Origin: Zeugodacus cucurbitae
Taxonomy: Eukaryota; Arthropoda; Insecta; Diptera; Tephritidae
DNA: 64,000 nt
Assembly: GCF_028554725.1 (NCBI RefSeq)
Contig: NC_071671.1
Coordinates: 48,210,501-48,274,500, forward strand
Direction of reading: 5' to 3'
Within the stretch, counting starts at the first letter, position 1, and every line of letters begins with the position of its first letter. This document shows, piece by piece, positions 46,985 to 59,464 of this stretch. The position numbers and the translations under genes were made by a program. Under the pieces are notes generated by a model that saw only the letters and a program-made list of their open reading frames with translations, had not been told where the DNA came from and ran no database searches.

Positions 46985-47492
46985 CAGCAGTTGTCCGAAA
47001 TAACGAACACATTAATTGTCAGGCCTGTTCGTTACATCGAATTTTTCGTTAATTCGAGTACTCACTTTGAAATATGTTTTTCAATAAAAATTAGTTAAAT
47101 ATCCGTAAATTGCAGTTTAATAAATTGTTTTGTTAATTATTTGTTAAAAAAATGAAAAACCATTACAAAATAATTCAAATCAGCTAAATTCTTCCAAGAT
47201 GGACCAATTCTGACTCTTTTTCTACTATTTGGTACTGATCAATAATTTTAAGCTTTTTTATAAAATTCAACATTTTTTCTAATCACACATTTTTTTTTTG
47301 ATTTTTTTTTTTCAAGTTATATTTTTAGTTCTGGTTCGATATTATTTGATTTTTTCTCTTTCTTCATATATCTTCTTCATGTTGTTCGCTAAACCGAGTA
47401 CTTACAAATCCCCGATGTTCGTTATTTAAGGTACTCAATGTAACAAATTGGCTTGTGTTAAAACGAATATTCTTTATTTCGGTAAACTACTG
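46985..47492. mobile_element. MITE with TA flanks
   Basis: The left end CAGCAGTTGTCCGAAATAACG is matched on the opposite strand at the right end by CAGTAGTTTACCGAAATAAAG. TA flanks both sides (46983-46984, 47493-47494). It is 508 bp with no ORF. Its inner 'cgttaattcgagtactcac'/'cgctaaaccgagtacttac' pair extends the inverted structure. The CAGT/CAGC start and TA target suggest the pogo/Tigger group. Confidence 0.8.
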
Positions 47493-47856
47493 TACCCGCA
47501 TAATCATAATTATTATTCTATTTTAAAAGTTTAACCGATTTTGCGCCAGAGCGCCAAAATGTATGCAATTCATTTTCATGTTAAGTGTATTTTGTACTAT
47601 TCCTTAAGTCCTATATTTTGTATTTTATTAAAAAAATGATATTTTGATGCTTAAAAGGTATAATGTAATATTATTATTTAAGAGAAGATTTGTGCGTCTT
47701 TTATAATTATATAACTTTTTGGAAAATATTCGAAACTTAATTTTTGAAACATTGCTAATGTAAATTTTTTAAAGCCATACGTATTGTGTTATAAGAATTT
47801 GGATATGCTAGCGCATATTTTGTGATATAACGAACCAATTTTTTTTACTTATTTAA

Positions 47857-48588
47857 GGGGTTATATACAGTTAGAATTTTCAAAAAATCGATTTTTTTTA
47901 TTTCATTTTCTTAATGTACATATATTTAAGAATACACACAGAAAATTTCATATCGTTCCGGTGAATATTTTCAAAGTTACAAGCAAATGAAAAATTTGAA
48001 AAGGCGTTTCAGAGTGCTTGGAAGTACAAGGTCCAAACTTTAAACGCTTTTTCTCAAAATGGTGTTTTCAAAGTCGGTGACCAACATTACTCGAAAACGG
48101 CTAGACCGATTAGTCTCAAATTTTAACACGACCTTCTTAAATATATTTTTTAGTAATTAATCGTAGATTTTTTCTCTCCGATAAATATTTTTTTTTTATA
48201 AACAATTTAAGGCCGAAATTTCGGTGAAGAAGCGATTTTTTTTTTTTTGAGAAACCGCCATTTTGTCAAAAAATTTTATTTTGCTTATTCCTTCGATTAA
48301 TTACTAGATTTAACATTATTTTAACGAAATCTGTTTGGTTTTTTAATTTCAAATGATCCAGTTCCGAGATATAGTAGTCACCGCAAAACGTCTTTTTTGA
48401 AAGGAGCTCCTGGAGATCAGCTGTAGCTCTTTTTCAAATATATATTTTTACTAAAACTAAGTCTTAAAATACAGTTAAAAGATACCATAATATGTGTATA
48501 AATTTTTGGATCAATAAATTAAAAAGTTTTCTCAGAAAAAATTCTGGAAAATTCACTTTTTTTCGGCCGTCTAACTGTATATAACCCC
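47857..48588. mobile_element. Inverted-repeat element flanked by TTAA
   Basis: The ends are a perfect inverted repeat, GGGGTTATATACAGTTAG on the left and CTAACTGTATATAACCCC on the right, with TTAA directly outside both (47853-47856, 48589-48592). It is 732 bp, contains no transposase, and has internal T-rich lines. TTAA target duplication is the mark of piggyBac-type elements, although the terminal GGGG differs from the usual CCC start. Perfect ends argue for recent activity. Confidence 0.8.
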
Positions 48589-48592
48589 TTAA

Positions 48593-50120
48593 TATGTACT
48601 AACCCCTAGAAGTATGCTAATGTTTTGAATGAGATTACAGAATTACCTTACGTTATTGAAACTGAAAATAACTTTTGATTAGCGTATCTTGTCATCTATT
48701 TATTAGTCCTTTGGACATTGCGTAATTATTTATTATTTTTGAAAAAAAAGAAATAATAATAATAACTGCTTATAAAGATTACCTAACGAAATATAGACTT
48801 AAAGAGACAGTTTACATGCGCTTCACACTTCTGTCACATTATTTTACAATATTATTCCATAAAAAGAGTAATTAAGCAAAATGCCATATAATAAAAAAAA
48901 TTACTATACATTAAATACGCTCCCATCTACGGTATAAACAGAACATCGCTCAATGCTATAAGCTGATTATGTTTATGCTACAGAGAGCATTTCGCAAAGC
49001 ATATCTTTACATTGACATACATACATACATATTGACATAGATATGTACATACTTTCCTACATATATTTATGTAGAACACTCTTCGTTCTTTGGGAGTGCT
49101 ATGTAGGTAGGCAGGAGTTGGTTAAATCGCAGTCACCGTTGAGGTTTGCAGCAAATAAGAGCAGCTGTTTGCGCGACTGAGCATGAGCATGAACCAACAA
49201 TAACAATAAGAAACATAGAGTTTGGGGAGAAAAGTGCGAATACATAGATATATTCAAGCACATAGAAATGGCTGAAGGCAACTAGGCGAAAATTTGCTGA
49301 GAAAAAATGTGAAAGGCAGCAATGTTGAAACAAAAGTGGCAAGGTGGTGTGTGTGCGCGCCTCACAGCACAAACGAACATACATATGTACATACACACAT
49401 ACACTTAGTAATATTTCTTATATGACATGTATGTAGTTAAGCATGTGTTGCTCATCGCGCACCGACGACCGCCTGCTTCGCGTATACCAAACGACCCACG
49501 TTGGTTTTTCGGCAGATACAAGAGCGCCAAGAGTTCACACGGCCGTTCAGTAGTTCGTGAGAAGCCAACGTGACCGTTTGTCGTCCAACGCAGCAAAGCA
49601 GCCAACCAAAAAAAAAATAGTCGACTAACTGGAGTGCAATTGTTGTAGCGTGTGCTAAGCAGAAATTAAAGAAAAAATAAATTTTTTTCAAGAGTAAAAA
49701 CTCAAAGCAGAAATCTCAAGTGCTCGACGAGATTTAGAAACGAAATTGAATTACTTCAACGGAAATTACATAAAACTTTTTTGTAGCTGAAGCTGCAGTC
49801 AGTAAATTTGTTGTAACGTGTGTGCGCGTTGTGATTTTCGCAGCAGAAAACGTAAGAAAAAACACGAAAAGTTGAAGACAGCAGAAATTAAAAATTAGAT
49901 AAAACTCTCTAAAAAGTTTTTTTGAACTCTTTTCTTTTTCGCACACCTCCCTCTCCCATAGAGGTAGTAGAAAAGACAAGTCGAAATTAATAAAAGTCGC
50001 CAAAAAAGAATACGAAAAAAATACAAAAAAAAATCTCAAAAAATTACAAAAACAAAAAAAAGAACACCTGTCAAATTCGAAAAACCGTTTTCTTCCTCTC
50101 AAGTGTCGTGTGAAAAAATA
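48593..50120 (+). other. Upstream region and probable 5' untranslated exon of the gene at 50121
   Basis: 48593-49400 is AT-rich without a gene. About 49440-50120 is rich in A and free of long + strand frames, as expected for a 5' untranslated exon. A possible initiator (TCAGTA, 49547-49552) lies in a less AT-rich patch, giving a leader of about 570 nt. No TATA box was seen. Opposite-strand frames here are shadows of the A-rich leader. Confidence 0.35.
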
Positions 50121-50501
50121 ATGATTAAAAGTTCTTCGTCAATTAAAAATTTGTGGTTGTCCAAAAGCTCCCATTTAAATGCCTTGCAACTCGTTAATGG
50201 ATTTGTGAGTAAGCGTGCTAAAGCGACCGCTTTGAATTTGGCCGAGAATTTGGATGAATCGGCGGCGACGAATGGCAACGGTCTTAACGGTGGCAGCAAA
50301 GGCGGCAAAGATAGCAAAACAGAGGCAGCGTTGAAAGACAACATTAACACTAACAACAATAGCAACAACACTGGCGGCAGCGGCACCACCAATTTAACGG
50401 AGGCGAAACAACAAACATACTACAACAACACCGTGTGGTTAGAAGATCGCACAAAGTATGGACACACCGGCAAGGAGTTGCAAGAGAAAATTGCCTCAGA
50501 G
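50121..50501 (+). CDS. First coding exon of an unidentified gene, possible mitochondrial presequence (partial)
   Basis: The ATG at 50121 opens 127 codons ending at a strong donor (GAG|GTGAGT). The N-terminus (Met-Ile-Lys-Ser-Ser-Ser-Ser-Ile-Lys...) is rich in Lys, Arg, Ser and Leu and has almost no acidic residues for about 40 positions, like a mitochondrial targeting sequence. Next comes a low-complexity Gly/Asn/Ser stretch (residues about 52-95), then a more ordered charged end (Trp-Leu-Glu-Asp-Arg-Thr-Lys...). The frame could run four codons past the donor, but the donor is a near-consensus match. The rest of the gene lies beyond the window. Fly genes next to Nup188 may include a mitochondrial glutaminase. 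That is a guess from synteny memory and is not shown by this sequence. Confidence 0.7.
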
Positions 50502-53500
50502 GTGAGTGAGTGAGTGTGGCAGACAAGGGTGCTTTTGTTGTATTGGAAGCTGATATGTGGCAGTTAATAATTTTTAATACATAACAACAACAACAATACT
50601 TCCGTATTCCCTACCAACCAAAGTAACCAACCAGTCGTGCCTATCGATTTTCACGGGTGATATAACAGCTGAAACGCCCACGCAACACACACCCCGGACA
50701 CATGTATATCTGTATGTCTTTATGTAGTAAGCGCCTTTAACGCACGCCACAATTTGCTTTATGTGCTCTAATTTTGGTTAACACAAAGTCATGCTTTGTC
50801 TAAAATTTCGTCCTTTGCGCGAACGTGTTGGCGCCGTGGTGCCTTAAATGGCTAAAGCCAATGATAATTGTGGGCAATTTGTCTAACAAATGTCGTTAAA
50901 AGCGTTTTGGATAAATGTTGCGCTGTCAACAAACGGTTTTAATGCTAAAATATAATGACTTAATACAGGGTGTTGTGGTATGAAGTTCCAAGTTAGAGAA
51001 AATGGTTGCCAATAGGGCTTGTGCAACAGATTAAAGTTCCGAAGTTGGTGTTGTTGTTGTTAAATATTACTCAAATAATTTATGGAAACCGTCTATTATA
51101 AGACTGGATTGCTCTATCGACGCGAGGTTAAAAACTTATAGTGCTCAAGATCCAATACTTTGAAGACCTTCCACAATGAAGCTAGATTTTTATAAGCAAT
51201 TATGAGATAACTGAAAACTGTGTGATTTTGTCTAATCAGAAGTCCAGGTTGCGCCTCCGGCCTGCTTTTGGCAGACGTTTTTCTATACTAGATCGTATAT
51301 AGAATAATATTAGATGTATCTAGGGTCAAGCACTGGTCGATTAAATCGATTTTTTTTATATCGATCTTGGACATTTGTGTCAACATTAACCCAACAAAAT
51401 ATTTGTAGGGATCTGTTTGCATCCCAAACTTATTCTCAGCTGAAAATGTCTCTTTTTGAGCCGAATTCTCGACATTTGCGGGAAATTTTTTTTTTAATTA
51501 TAAGAAAAGTGCGGCTGAGGCTCATCGAATGCTTTCGGATACGCACATTGAGGCTGTCCTATGTGAAAAAAAGCCTTAAATTTACAAAAAAAACGGCGGA
51601 AACAAAGTTGTAGTCCTAATAGAAAGAGGCAAATACGACCTCCGATAGTAAAGTTTAAGAAATGTTGACTTTTGTAATTTTTAAGAGGTATACCCTCAAG
51701 TTTTAAATACTTATCTATCCAAACTGGTCAATATAAATTCAAGGAATATCACTTTGACTATATAACCCAAATTAAAGACTCGCATTGAAAGACAATGAAC
51801 ATATGCGTATTTTATAACGATATGAAGACATTTTGTGATGATCCCAGTACCTCCGAGTACTTGTCCACTGAGAAGTAAAATCGCTAAACCGTTATGTCAC
51901 ATTTTTCACAAAATAGAAAACAAAGTACCAAAACATTTATTTTATCAACTTTGGAATTTTAATTTTTGGAAAATATGCGACCCGATCCTTATAAAGCAGA
52001 AATTGTTGAACTCTCAACTTAATGAATTAATCAATATCCCTTGGGTTTTACCGGGTCCCCAAAAATCGCCGAGTAACGAGTTTCAAGCAAATCCGATGAG
52101 TTTTAAAAAACGCTGTCCGTCATATTGTTTTGTGGGTTCAGATTCTTCTTACTGACACATCTAGCATAGACAAATGCAAACGATACCAATATCAGAGAAG
52201 AGTTTCTATGTACCGATCAACCTACTATTGAAATATACTGAGTTTGATTTCCATCGAGTGGGTGGGTTTATTTAGGCGAAATGTGCGGAATGTCTATATT
52301 TGTATAATTTTAGAATTTTCTTGGACAAGTTTAGCTTTAAAATGTTCCGCTTTTCATTTTGTGTTTTCGGAAGAAATTAGGTGATTTAAATACGTTAAGT
52401 TATTGCCTATTGTCGCTCAACAGAAGCACTACAAATGTTCAACAAACTGTCTCAGATCGATAAAAATTTTTAACTTCCAGTTTTGGTAATTCTTCAGTTT
52501 TCGATAAACAATAAGCTATTATTTTGGGTTGGGCTTTAATAACAAACTAAGAGATAAACTCGTCTCTCAGTGGATTACTGCTAAAACCGATAGAAATATT
52601 TTTTTTAGTCAAAAAGTTGACTTTATCGCACTTAAGCTATCAAAATTAGCACTAAATGGAACTCATTGTTGAAAAAGTGGTTTCTGTGGTTTCATAAGCC
52701 CAAGTATGACAAATATATTTTTAAAAGACACTTACTTAAGGGTTTCCTTGAAGAACTGCAGATAGATTTAATATTAAAAAATATATTTTTGACCAAGTAG
52801 CCCACTGTATATGATTGATGGTATTTGGGGGCGTGGTTGTTACGGAAAAGCTTGTGTGTACATTTGTCATTATTAATTGACATGTCTGTTGGGACAGCAA
52901 TATTTGCTAATAATGCCTCAATTCACGCCTGATTAACCAGCAGATATTTGTCCATGTGTTTACCTACCTATATACTCTTGTACATATGTATATTTGTATC
53001 TATATTCGAAAATCAAGGTGTACATATGTATATTTCGTACATATATGCATGTTAATATGCAAATATTGACGCTCTAGTGCCACTTATTTTCGCTCAAGAT
53101 TTGATATTGTTGACAAAAAATATTTTTCAACGACGTAGTTTTCTCTTCGCAACACAAATTTGGAAATTCTTTAACACTTCGCTTAATCCTGTGTATTTTA
53201 AAATATGACAAAATTTAGATATATGTATGTACAATATATAAATATTCATATTTACATATAAGTATATCTACTCCTTAAAAAAATATGCGTTTTTTCATGA
53301 AATAAAATATATCAGTGAATCACTGTTAACTGCAAATATCTGACGTATAGCTATTATGTATTCCGAGCCCCCTTGGGTTGTTGCTAAATATCCCAGTGGG
53401 CGTATGCATTCAATAATTCAATATATTAGTACGCAAATTGCAAACAATGTTGCCATATTGCCATAGTTAATTTATTTTTATGAATAAGTTTATTTGATCG

Positions 53501-54617
53501 ATACATTTGTTTGTGGAGATTATATTATAGGAGTGAAGAATAATATCTACAAATTAGTATACATTTATTTCATCTAAATTGCTGTACACAGTATATTAAT
53601 TATTCAATTTGATATAAATTAATGATTTAATTAGTTGCAGCCAATTTAAAGAATCACTAGACTGAAAATTTTTAATTGAATGAAGCATATAACTGTTTTT
53701 TATAACTCGAAATGTGCGAAATTTCAATAACGATTATTACTAAAACAATTTAAATGTTGAAATTTGTGTCAATTACAGCACTTAATTAATTATAGTAATC
53801 AATCGAATACAATTAAATGAAGTAATAATGACGTCCATACTGGACTAGACATTTAGAGACTTTCTAAAAATTCTAAAAAAATTCGCGACGTTTTCCAATT
53901 AATATTAGGCAATTAATTAAGTAATTATTTTCAATTTAATTGAACTTAATTTACAAAATTAAATTCTATATCCATTATTTATTTGAAACATTTTTTGCTT
54001 GGCAATTTTTTATTCTAATAATTACTTGCGACTTTTTTATCTAATCTGTGACAAAATAAAATATTTATTGTAATATATATTGAGGAAATTTATATAATTT
54101 TATGGTCTAGAAAATTACCGTTGAATAAGTTTATTAATTGTCGTCTGCTATAAATTTATTGCTTTCCCTTGAGGAATTATGTGACACTCCTAATTATAAC
54201 GAAGAACCTTTATTTACAGACATATGTACATATATGAACATATATTTTGCTTTAAAAAATATAAATGAATTCAGCATTAATAATTTACTTATCATTTACG
54301 ATTTAGCTTCCATCTTTTTTTATTTTCAAAAAAAATTTAATTCCGTATTCCTAAACATTTTAATAATTTTTCTTAAAAAATAAAACAAACTTACTTGCTC
54401 GTAGCAATAAAAATATCTGTGGTTAGCATCTGCATAAAATTGTGCATGACTCACCTAAAAAAAAAAAAAGAGCGAATATTATTAAACCAGTATTAAACAA
54501 ACTTAAATAATGCAATTTCTTTAATCAGACATATATATATATGTATGTACGTATATTACTATTGATAATGCTTAAATTCTTGGTATCGAAAGGGTTGAGT
54601 AATAACCATCTTATTAA
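50502..54617 (+). other. Long first intron of the gene at 50121 (left part)
   Basis: No exon with a domain was recognised. Scattered short frames (for example 51314-51613, 51835-52155, 52692-52883) have no family signal. The segment is AT-rich with 'tacatatgtata' runs near 52980-53050. Some exons of the gene could hide here, but none can be supported. Confidence 0.45.
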
Positions 54618-55113
54618 CCCTTTCATGCCCAATGTTGCCTATAGGCAAGGTTGTACTTACCGGCTTCTAACTCTCGTTATTTAAATATTTTTGAACAGCG
54701 GTTTTTTTCAATTTGTAGACTTATGTGTTGTGCAAGCTTACAGTTATATTTTCTAATATGAGCTGTGCACGTGTTCATTCAGTAAGAGTTCTCCGCAGAG
54801 AGAAATTAGCAAAAATCGTTTTGCGAAAAAGTTATACAAAAGTTGTTCAAAAACATAAACATAAAAGGTATATTTTAAATCAAAATGATCTATATAAATA
54901 AGTAAAGATAAGAGAGTTAATTAAAAAAAATTCACGAGAAAAGTGTTTTGTTTATTCATAATAATTTAACAAATTTAGGATGTTGATCCTGTAACTAATG
55001 AACCGGGCTACATAGGACTTTGAAATAGCACTTCATATATGAGTTAAGACTAATATATATCTGTCAAAAAAACAAATATTTGCTCCGCCCATTTTAATTC
55101 GGGCATGAGAGGG
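54618..55113. mobile_element. piggyBac-type MITE
   Basis: Ends are CCCTTTCATGCCC on the left and GGGCATGAGAGGG on the right, flanked by TTAA (54614-54617, 55114-55117). The CCC start and TTAA target fit piggyBac. It is 496 bp with no transposase frame. Confidence 0.8.
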
Positions 55114-55117
55114 TTAA

Positions 55118-56680
55118 GAATATTATAATCTGTTACACAGTACAACATGCTCATAGAATATGTGATAAAAATTAATTAATACGTTCATTCTGCAATAATT
55201 CCTCAGTATGTTACTGAATTAAAATTTAAAGACATTATTAGTTGAAATAAATATTTTCTATTTTCTACATAAAGTAAATATTTTAAGATAGTTTATTTTA
55301 ATTACTCCGAATTATGTCCGACTTTTTGGGATAAATTCTAATATTTCTTTATGAATTAATTTTTTTTAATTAAGTTAAAGTCCTGAAATTCCAGAAATCA
55401 GAATTATTGAGAACCTTAATAACAAACAATTTATAAAAAAATTCACTATATCAGGATTATCAATTATATACATACGTTCCCATATATTCTGTCATAAGTA
55501 CAACGGACAATGAAATTAATTTGATTACGACTTCCCAAATCCAAAGAAAACGCCTGAATGCTTTTAAATCGTAAGTAATTAAGAACGAAAAAACTGAATT
55601 CCTATATTTTTCCAAAATATTTCTACTGAGATCTCATAAAGGTGAATTATTTAAACGAACGGAAAAATAAAAAAGAAAAATTATCAAAAACGGCTCACAT
55701 ATAGTAAATCTTAGATTATCTCCCGATTCCACTACACGTATTTTGTGAAAAGCTACCATTATTTGGCACTTTTTAAGAGGGATTTTACATAGAGCAAGAA
55801 TCATAGAAAGAAAGATTGGGACAATTTCGGATAGTTAAGAGAGGAAATCTCGTTACTGTTGACTGCAGAGGTCTTGAGTAGAGAGGGAAAGAATTTGTTT
55901 ATGATATGTTACTCTGATATGTACGGAGTTCTTTCCTAACTTTTGTAAAGAGTAAAACCTAACAATATTTTCAAAGTCCAATACCCATTATTTTTCTTAA
56001 CAATTATTAATTTATTTTTGCTTTTAATATTCTGCTATAGTAATTTCGGTTTAAATGTGTTTAGAAATAACATCAACATGCAATTTAAAAAATTTAACCC
56101 CACGAGGTCTCTAAGACCATAAAAGTAAATACATACATATGTATGTAATAGATAATTCAGATCATACACAGACTTTAAATATTGTTGATTATTATACTTT
56201 AACAAACCGTTTCATTTGCTTCACAGTCGCCAAGTTTTGGATTTTGATTACATTTGTATTACAGTTTTTTCAATATTCAATATAAAATATAAAATAGTTT
56301 TAAATTTTCTTGTTGTTTTTTGCTTGTACATATTTACGTAATTTCATATGTATGTACATATGTACATAGCGTAATAAAACTAACGTAAACAATTTTATGA
56401 TTTTGTTATGTTTGCAAAACTATTTTTATGGTGTTTTGTGTGTTTTATTTTGATTTGCTTATTTATTTCTTTCTCTATTTGCTCTACTTCGTGTCTTCAT
56501 TTGCTATCTCGATTTTTTTTGTGTGGTTTTTATTTGGTTTATTTACATGCGGTTTACATGTTTGTGCTTTTATATAAGCCAATATATACCCATAAAGAAA
56601 TTAGAAAAAAATTAAAATTAAAGATAAAGAAATAAATGTTGCAAATCATACATACATACATACAAATATACAATACAAAT
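55118..56680. other. Intronic spacer
   Basis: AT-rich, no repeat family or exon recognised. A hydrophobic 75-residue frame at 56408-56635 is in T-rich low-complexity DNA and is not supported. Confidence 0.4.
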
Positions 56681-59464
56681 GGGCATTTCCGCCAGAAGGT
56701 CTACCACAGACAAAATATTAAACATTATTAGAATTACAAAGTTTTTGCATATTTTCATAGGAAAATATTTAAATTTATTGATATTAAATTAATTTTAAAT
56801 TAATTCATAACCAATTACGAGATATACCAAAGCCAAGTCGAATAGGAACTACTTTTCTCATTTCGATTTTTCTACTGCATTTGTTTTTTCGTCAAAATTG
56901 TTAAAGAAACATATCATGTGTAATTTTTTGCTTTGTGTAAAACCTTTATAAGGGTACAAACAGCAAAATAAAATGCATAAGAAAGCATGCGATTGCAAAT
57001 AACTGTAAGTTTTTGCTCTCTTATTATCCTATATTTTAATGTCCCGTGCGACATCAAAAAACAACACTTGCTACCACTGCATCGCAAATAAAAGCAGCAA
57101 GCTCGCCAAATTTTGGGTATAAACAGTAAACTTGTATACAATTAAAATAAAAAAAAACCTTGTTCAAAAATCAGAAGATTTGTGGTTTTGGTAACTACTT
57201 AAAATAGGTCACGTGCGATATCGTAGGTGTGGAATTTAAAAAATGATTTTTTTTTTTTGTTTTATAAATTTGACTTAAGTATGTAAATAGATACATTTAC
57301 ATTAATTATTTACATATGAACAAAAACCGCACTTTAAATTCCACTGAAATAGGTATTCAATTAGATTTTGGCGAAAATTATAGGCTTCCAAATCAAAATA
57401 AGAGTGCTCATTTTAACAAGGTTGTAAGGGAAAATCGTTTACTTCTAAAAGTGACAAGTTAACGCATGAAGTATTATTTTCTTGATGAATCTCTTAACTC
57501 AAATTAAGAAATCCTTTAGTTGCTTTTCTAAAATATTTATTTTTTTTTAAGGTAACTGCTCTCAGTTTAAAAACAAATTTATATTATCAAGCCTGGTTGA
57601 TTTTATAAAATAATTAAAATACTCTTCATTAGAATAGAATTTTCTTGCAAGGAGCCGTCGATGGAGTGGGAGCAGTTATCAAAAGGAAAGTCTGGCAGAT
57701 AACGAAATCCAAAACTGTTTATACCCGAAGACAGCATTTTCGGAAAAAAAAAATGTATTTCACATTAATAATACCATTTTCATTTCATACTATAGAATTT
57801 TTGTTGTGTTTCTCGTCGGATATTAGTTAAAATTAATAAATAAATACATTTACTACGTTGTTAAATAATTCCGTATAATATCAACAAATTGAACATAAAT
57901 ATTATGATGGAAAAAAATGTCCCGTGCGACATGTCCCGTGCGATTGTGGTTAATAATTAATTAAAAAAAAAACTATAAATTATTTTTGGATGAAATTCAT
58001 ACCATCTTTAAAGGCCATCAATGCGCAACATTTTACAATCGAAAACATTTGAATATTGCCTCACAATTCGCTGAAATCGCCGTTTGAATCGTTGTTCCCA
58101 AAAACGACTTCCATTTTTTGTCCCGTGCGAATGCCTTGGTTTTTACCCTCTCGCAACAAATGTTGCTAAAGAGAGTATTATAGTTTTGTTTACATAACGG
58201 TTGTTTGTAACACCCAAAACTAAACGAGTTAGATATAGGGTTATATATACCAAAGTGATCAGGGTGAAGAGTGGAGTTCAAATCCGAATGTCTGTCTGTC
58301 CGTCCGTCCGTCCGTCCGTCTGTGCAAGCTGTAACTTGAGTAAAAATTAAGATATCTTGATGAAACTTGGCACACTTATTTCTTGGCACCATAGGAAGGT
58401 TGCTTTCGAAAATGAGCAAAATCGGACCACTGCCACGCCCACAAAATGGCGAAAACCGAAAACACATAAAGTACCATAACTAAGCCATAAATAACGCGAT
58501 GGAAATAAAATTTGGTCGTGGCCCCGCCCCCTACTAAGTTTTTTGTACATATCTCGCAAACCAATAGAGCTATATATACCAAACTTCCTGCAGTCATTTG
58601 TTTTAGCCACTTCCTAAAGCAGTCCAAAAATGAAAGAAATCGGATCATAACCACGCCCACCTCCCATACAAAAGTTAGGTTGAAAATTACTAAAAGTGGG
58701 TTAACTTTTTAACGAAAAACGTCAAAAACACTAAATTTCACATAAGAAATGGCAGATGAAAGCTGCGCTCAGATTTTTTTACAAAATGGAAAATGGGCGT
58801 GGCGTCGCCCACTTATGGGTCAAAAACCATATCTCAGGAACTACTCGACCGATTTCAATGAAACTTGGTTTGTAATAGTTTCCTAACATCCCAATGATAT
58901 GTTGTGAAAATGGGCCAAATCGCTTCACAACCACGCCTACTTTCTATATACCAGAACTTTGAAGACAATCTGAATCGTGTACTTTACAATATATGAAGTA
59001 AGTACTAGTGAAGATATCGATGCAGAACTTTGCACAAATACTATGTTAATAGTGTGGCAGTCCCATTCTAAAAATCGCCGAAATCGGACCATAGGTTTTT
59101 AAGGCCCCATATATCGAACACGATTACCTCGGTGCTTCTAACCTAATATTATGGTTTCCAACTTTCAATGGACTTTATACAATATATATGACAAATATGT
59201 GGGTCAAATTGTGTATTATATAATATTAAATAAATAAATTGCGAGAGTATAAAATGTTCGGTTACGCCCGAACTTAGCCCTTCCTTACTTGTTTACAATT
59301 ATCTTCAAAATGAAAACTGTTCCAAAATCAACCTTAACACTAAATGTAGAGCTAATGAAGGGCTATTAAAAAATCCTACTGTCAAAATTAAAAAACATTT
59401 TTGTTCATACTTTTTTTTAGTTCAAAGGTGTACGATTGTCCCGTTCGACATGGCGGAAATGCCC
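56681..59464. mobile_element. 2.8-kb inverted-repeat element with CCCGTGCGAC subterminal motifs
   Basis: The left end GGGCATTTCCGCCA and the right end TGGCGGAAATGCCC are exact inverted repeats. Inside, a 15-nt motif TGTCCCGTGCGACAT, or a close form, occurs at 57040, 57207 (weaker), 57919 and again directly after at 57932, 58118 and 59437. Such repeats often bind a transposase. No transposase frame was seen. A GTCY element (58146-59292) is nested inside, so the element itself is about 1.6 kb. The flanking 8 bp (ATACAAAT and ATATATAG) agree at only about five positions, so no clean target duplication is shown. Family unknown, perhaps hAT- or P-like. Confidence 0.65.
58146..59292 (+). mobile_element. 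GTCY-microsatellite repeat element, copy D (complete, nested)
   Basis: The most complete copy. It starts at 'ccctctcgcaacaaatgttgc', which contains a small inverted repeat (GCAACaaatGTTGC), has a GTCY run at 58290-58322, and ends with the hairpin GTTCGGTTACGCCCGAAC near 59255-59272 and 'ccttacttgttt'. It contains a 30-40 nt segment (about 58490-58545) missing from copy C. It has no transposase and is inserted in the element 56681-59464. Confidence 0.7.

Noticed and set aside
49099..50392. Several - strand frames (60 to 122 codons), including hydrophobic Phe-rich ones
   Set aside because: They come from reading A-rich leader and Asn/Gly-rich coding sequence backwards; no family signal.
56408..56635. 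Hydrophobic 75-residue frame as a small membrane protein
   Set aside because: It lies in T-rich low-complexity DNA, where hydrophobic codons arise by composition.
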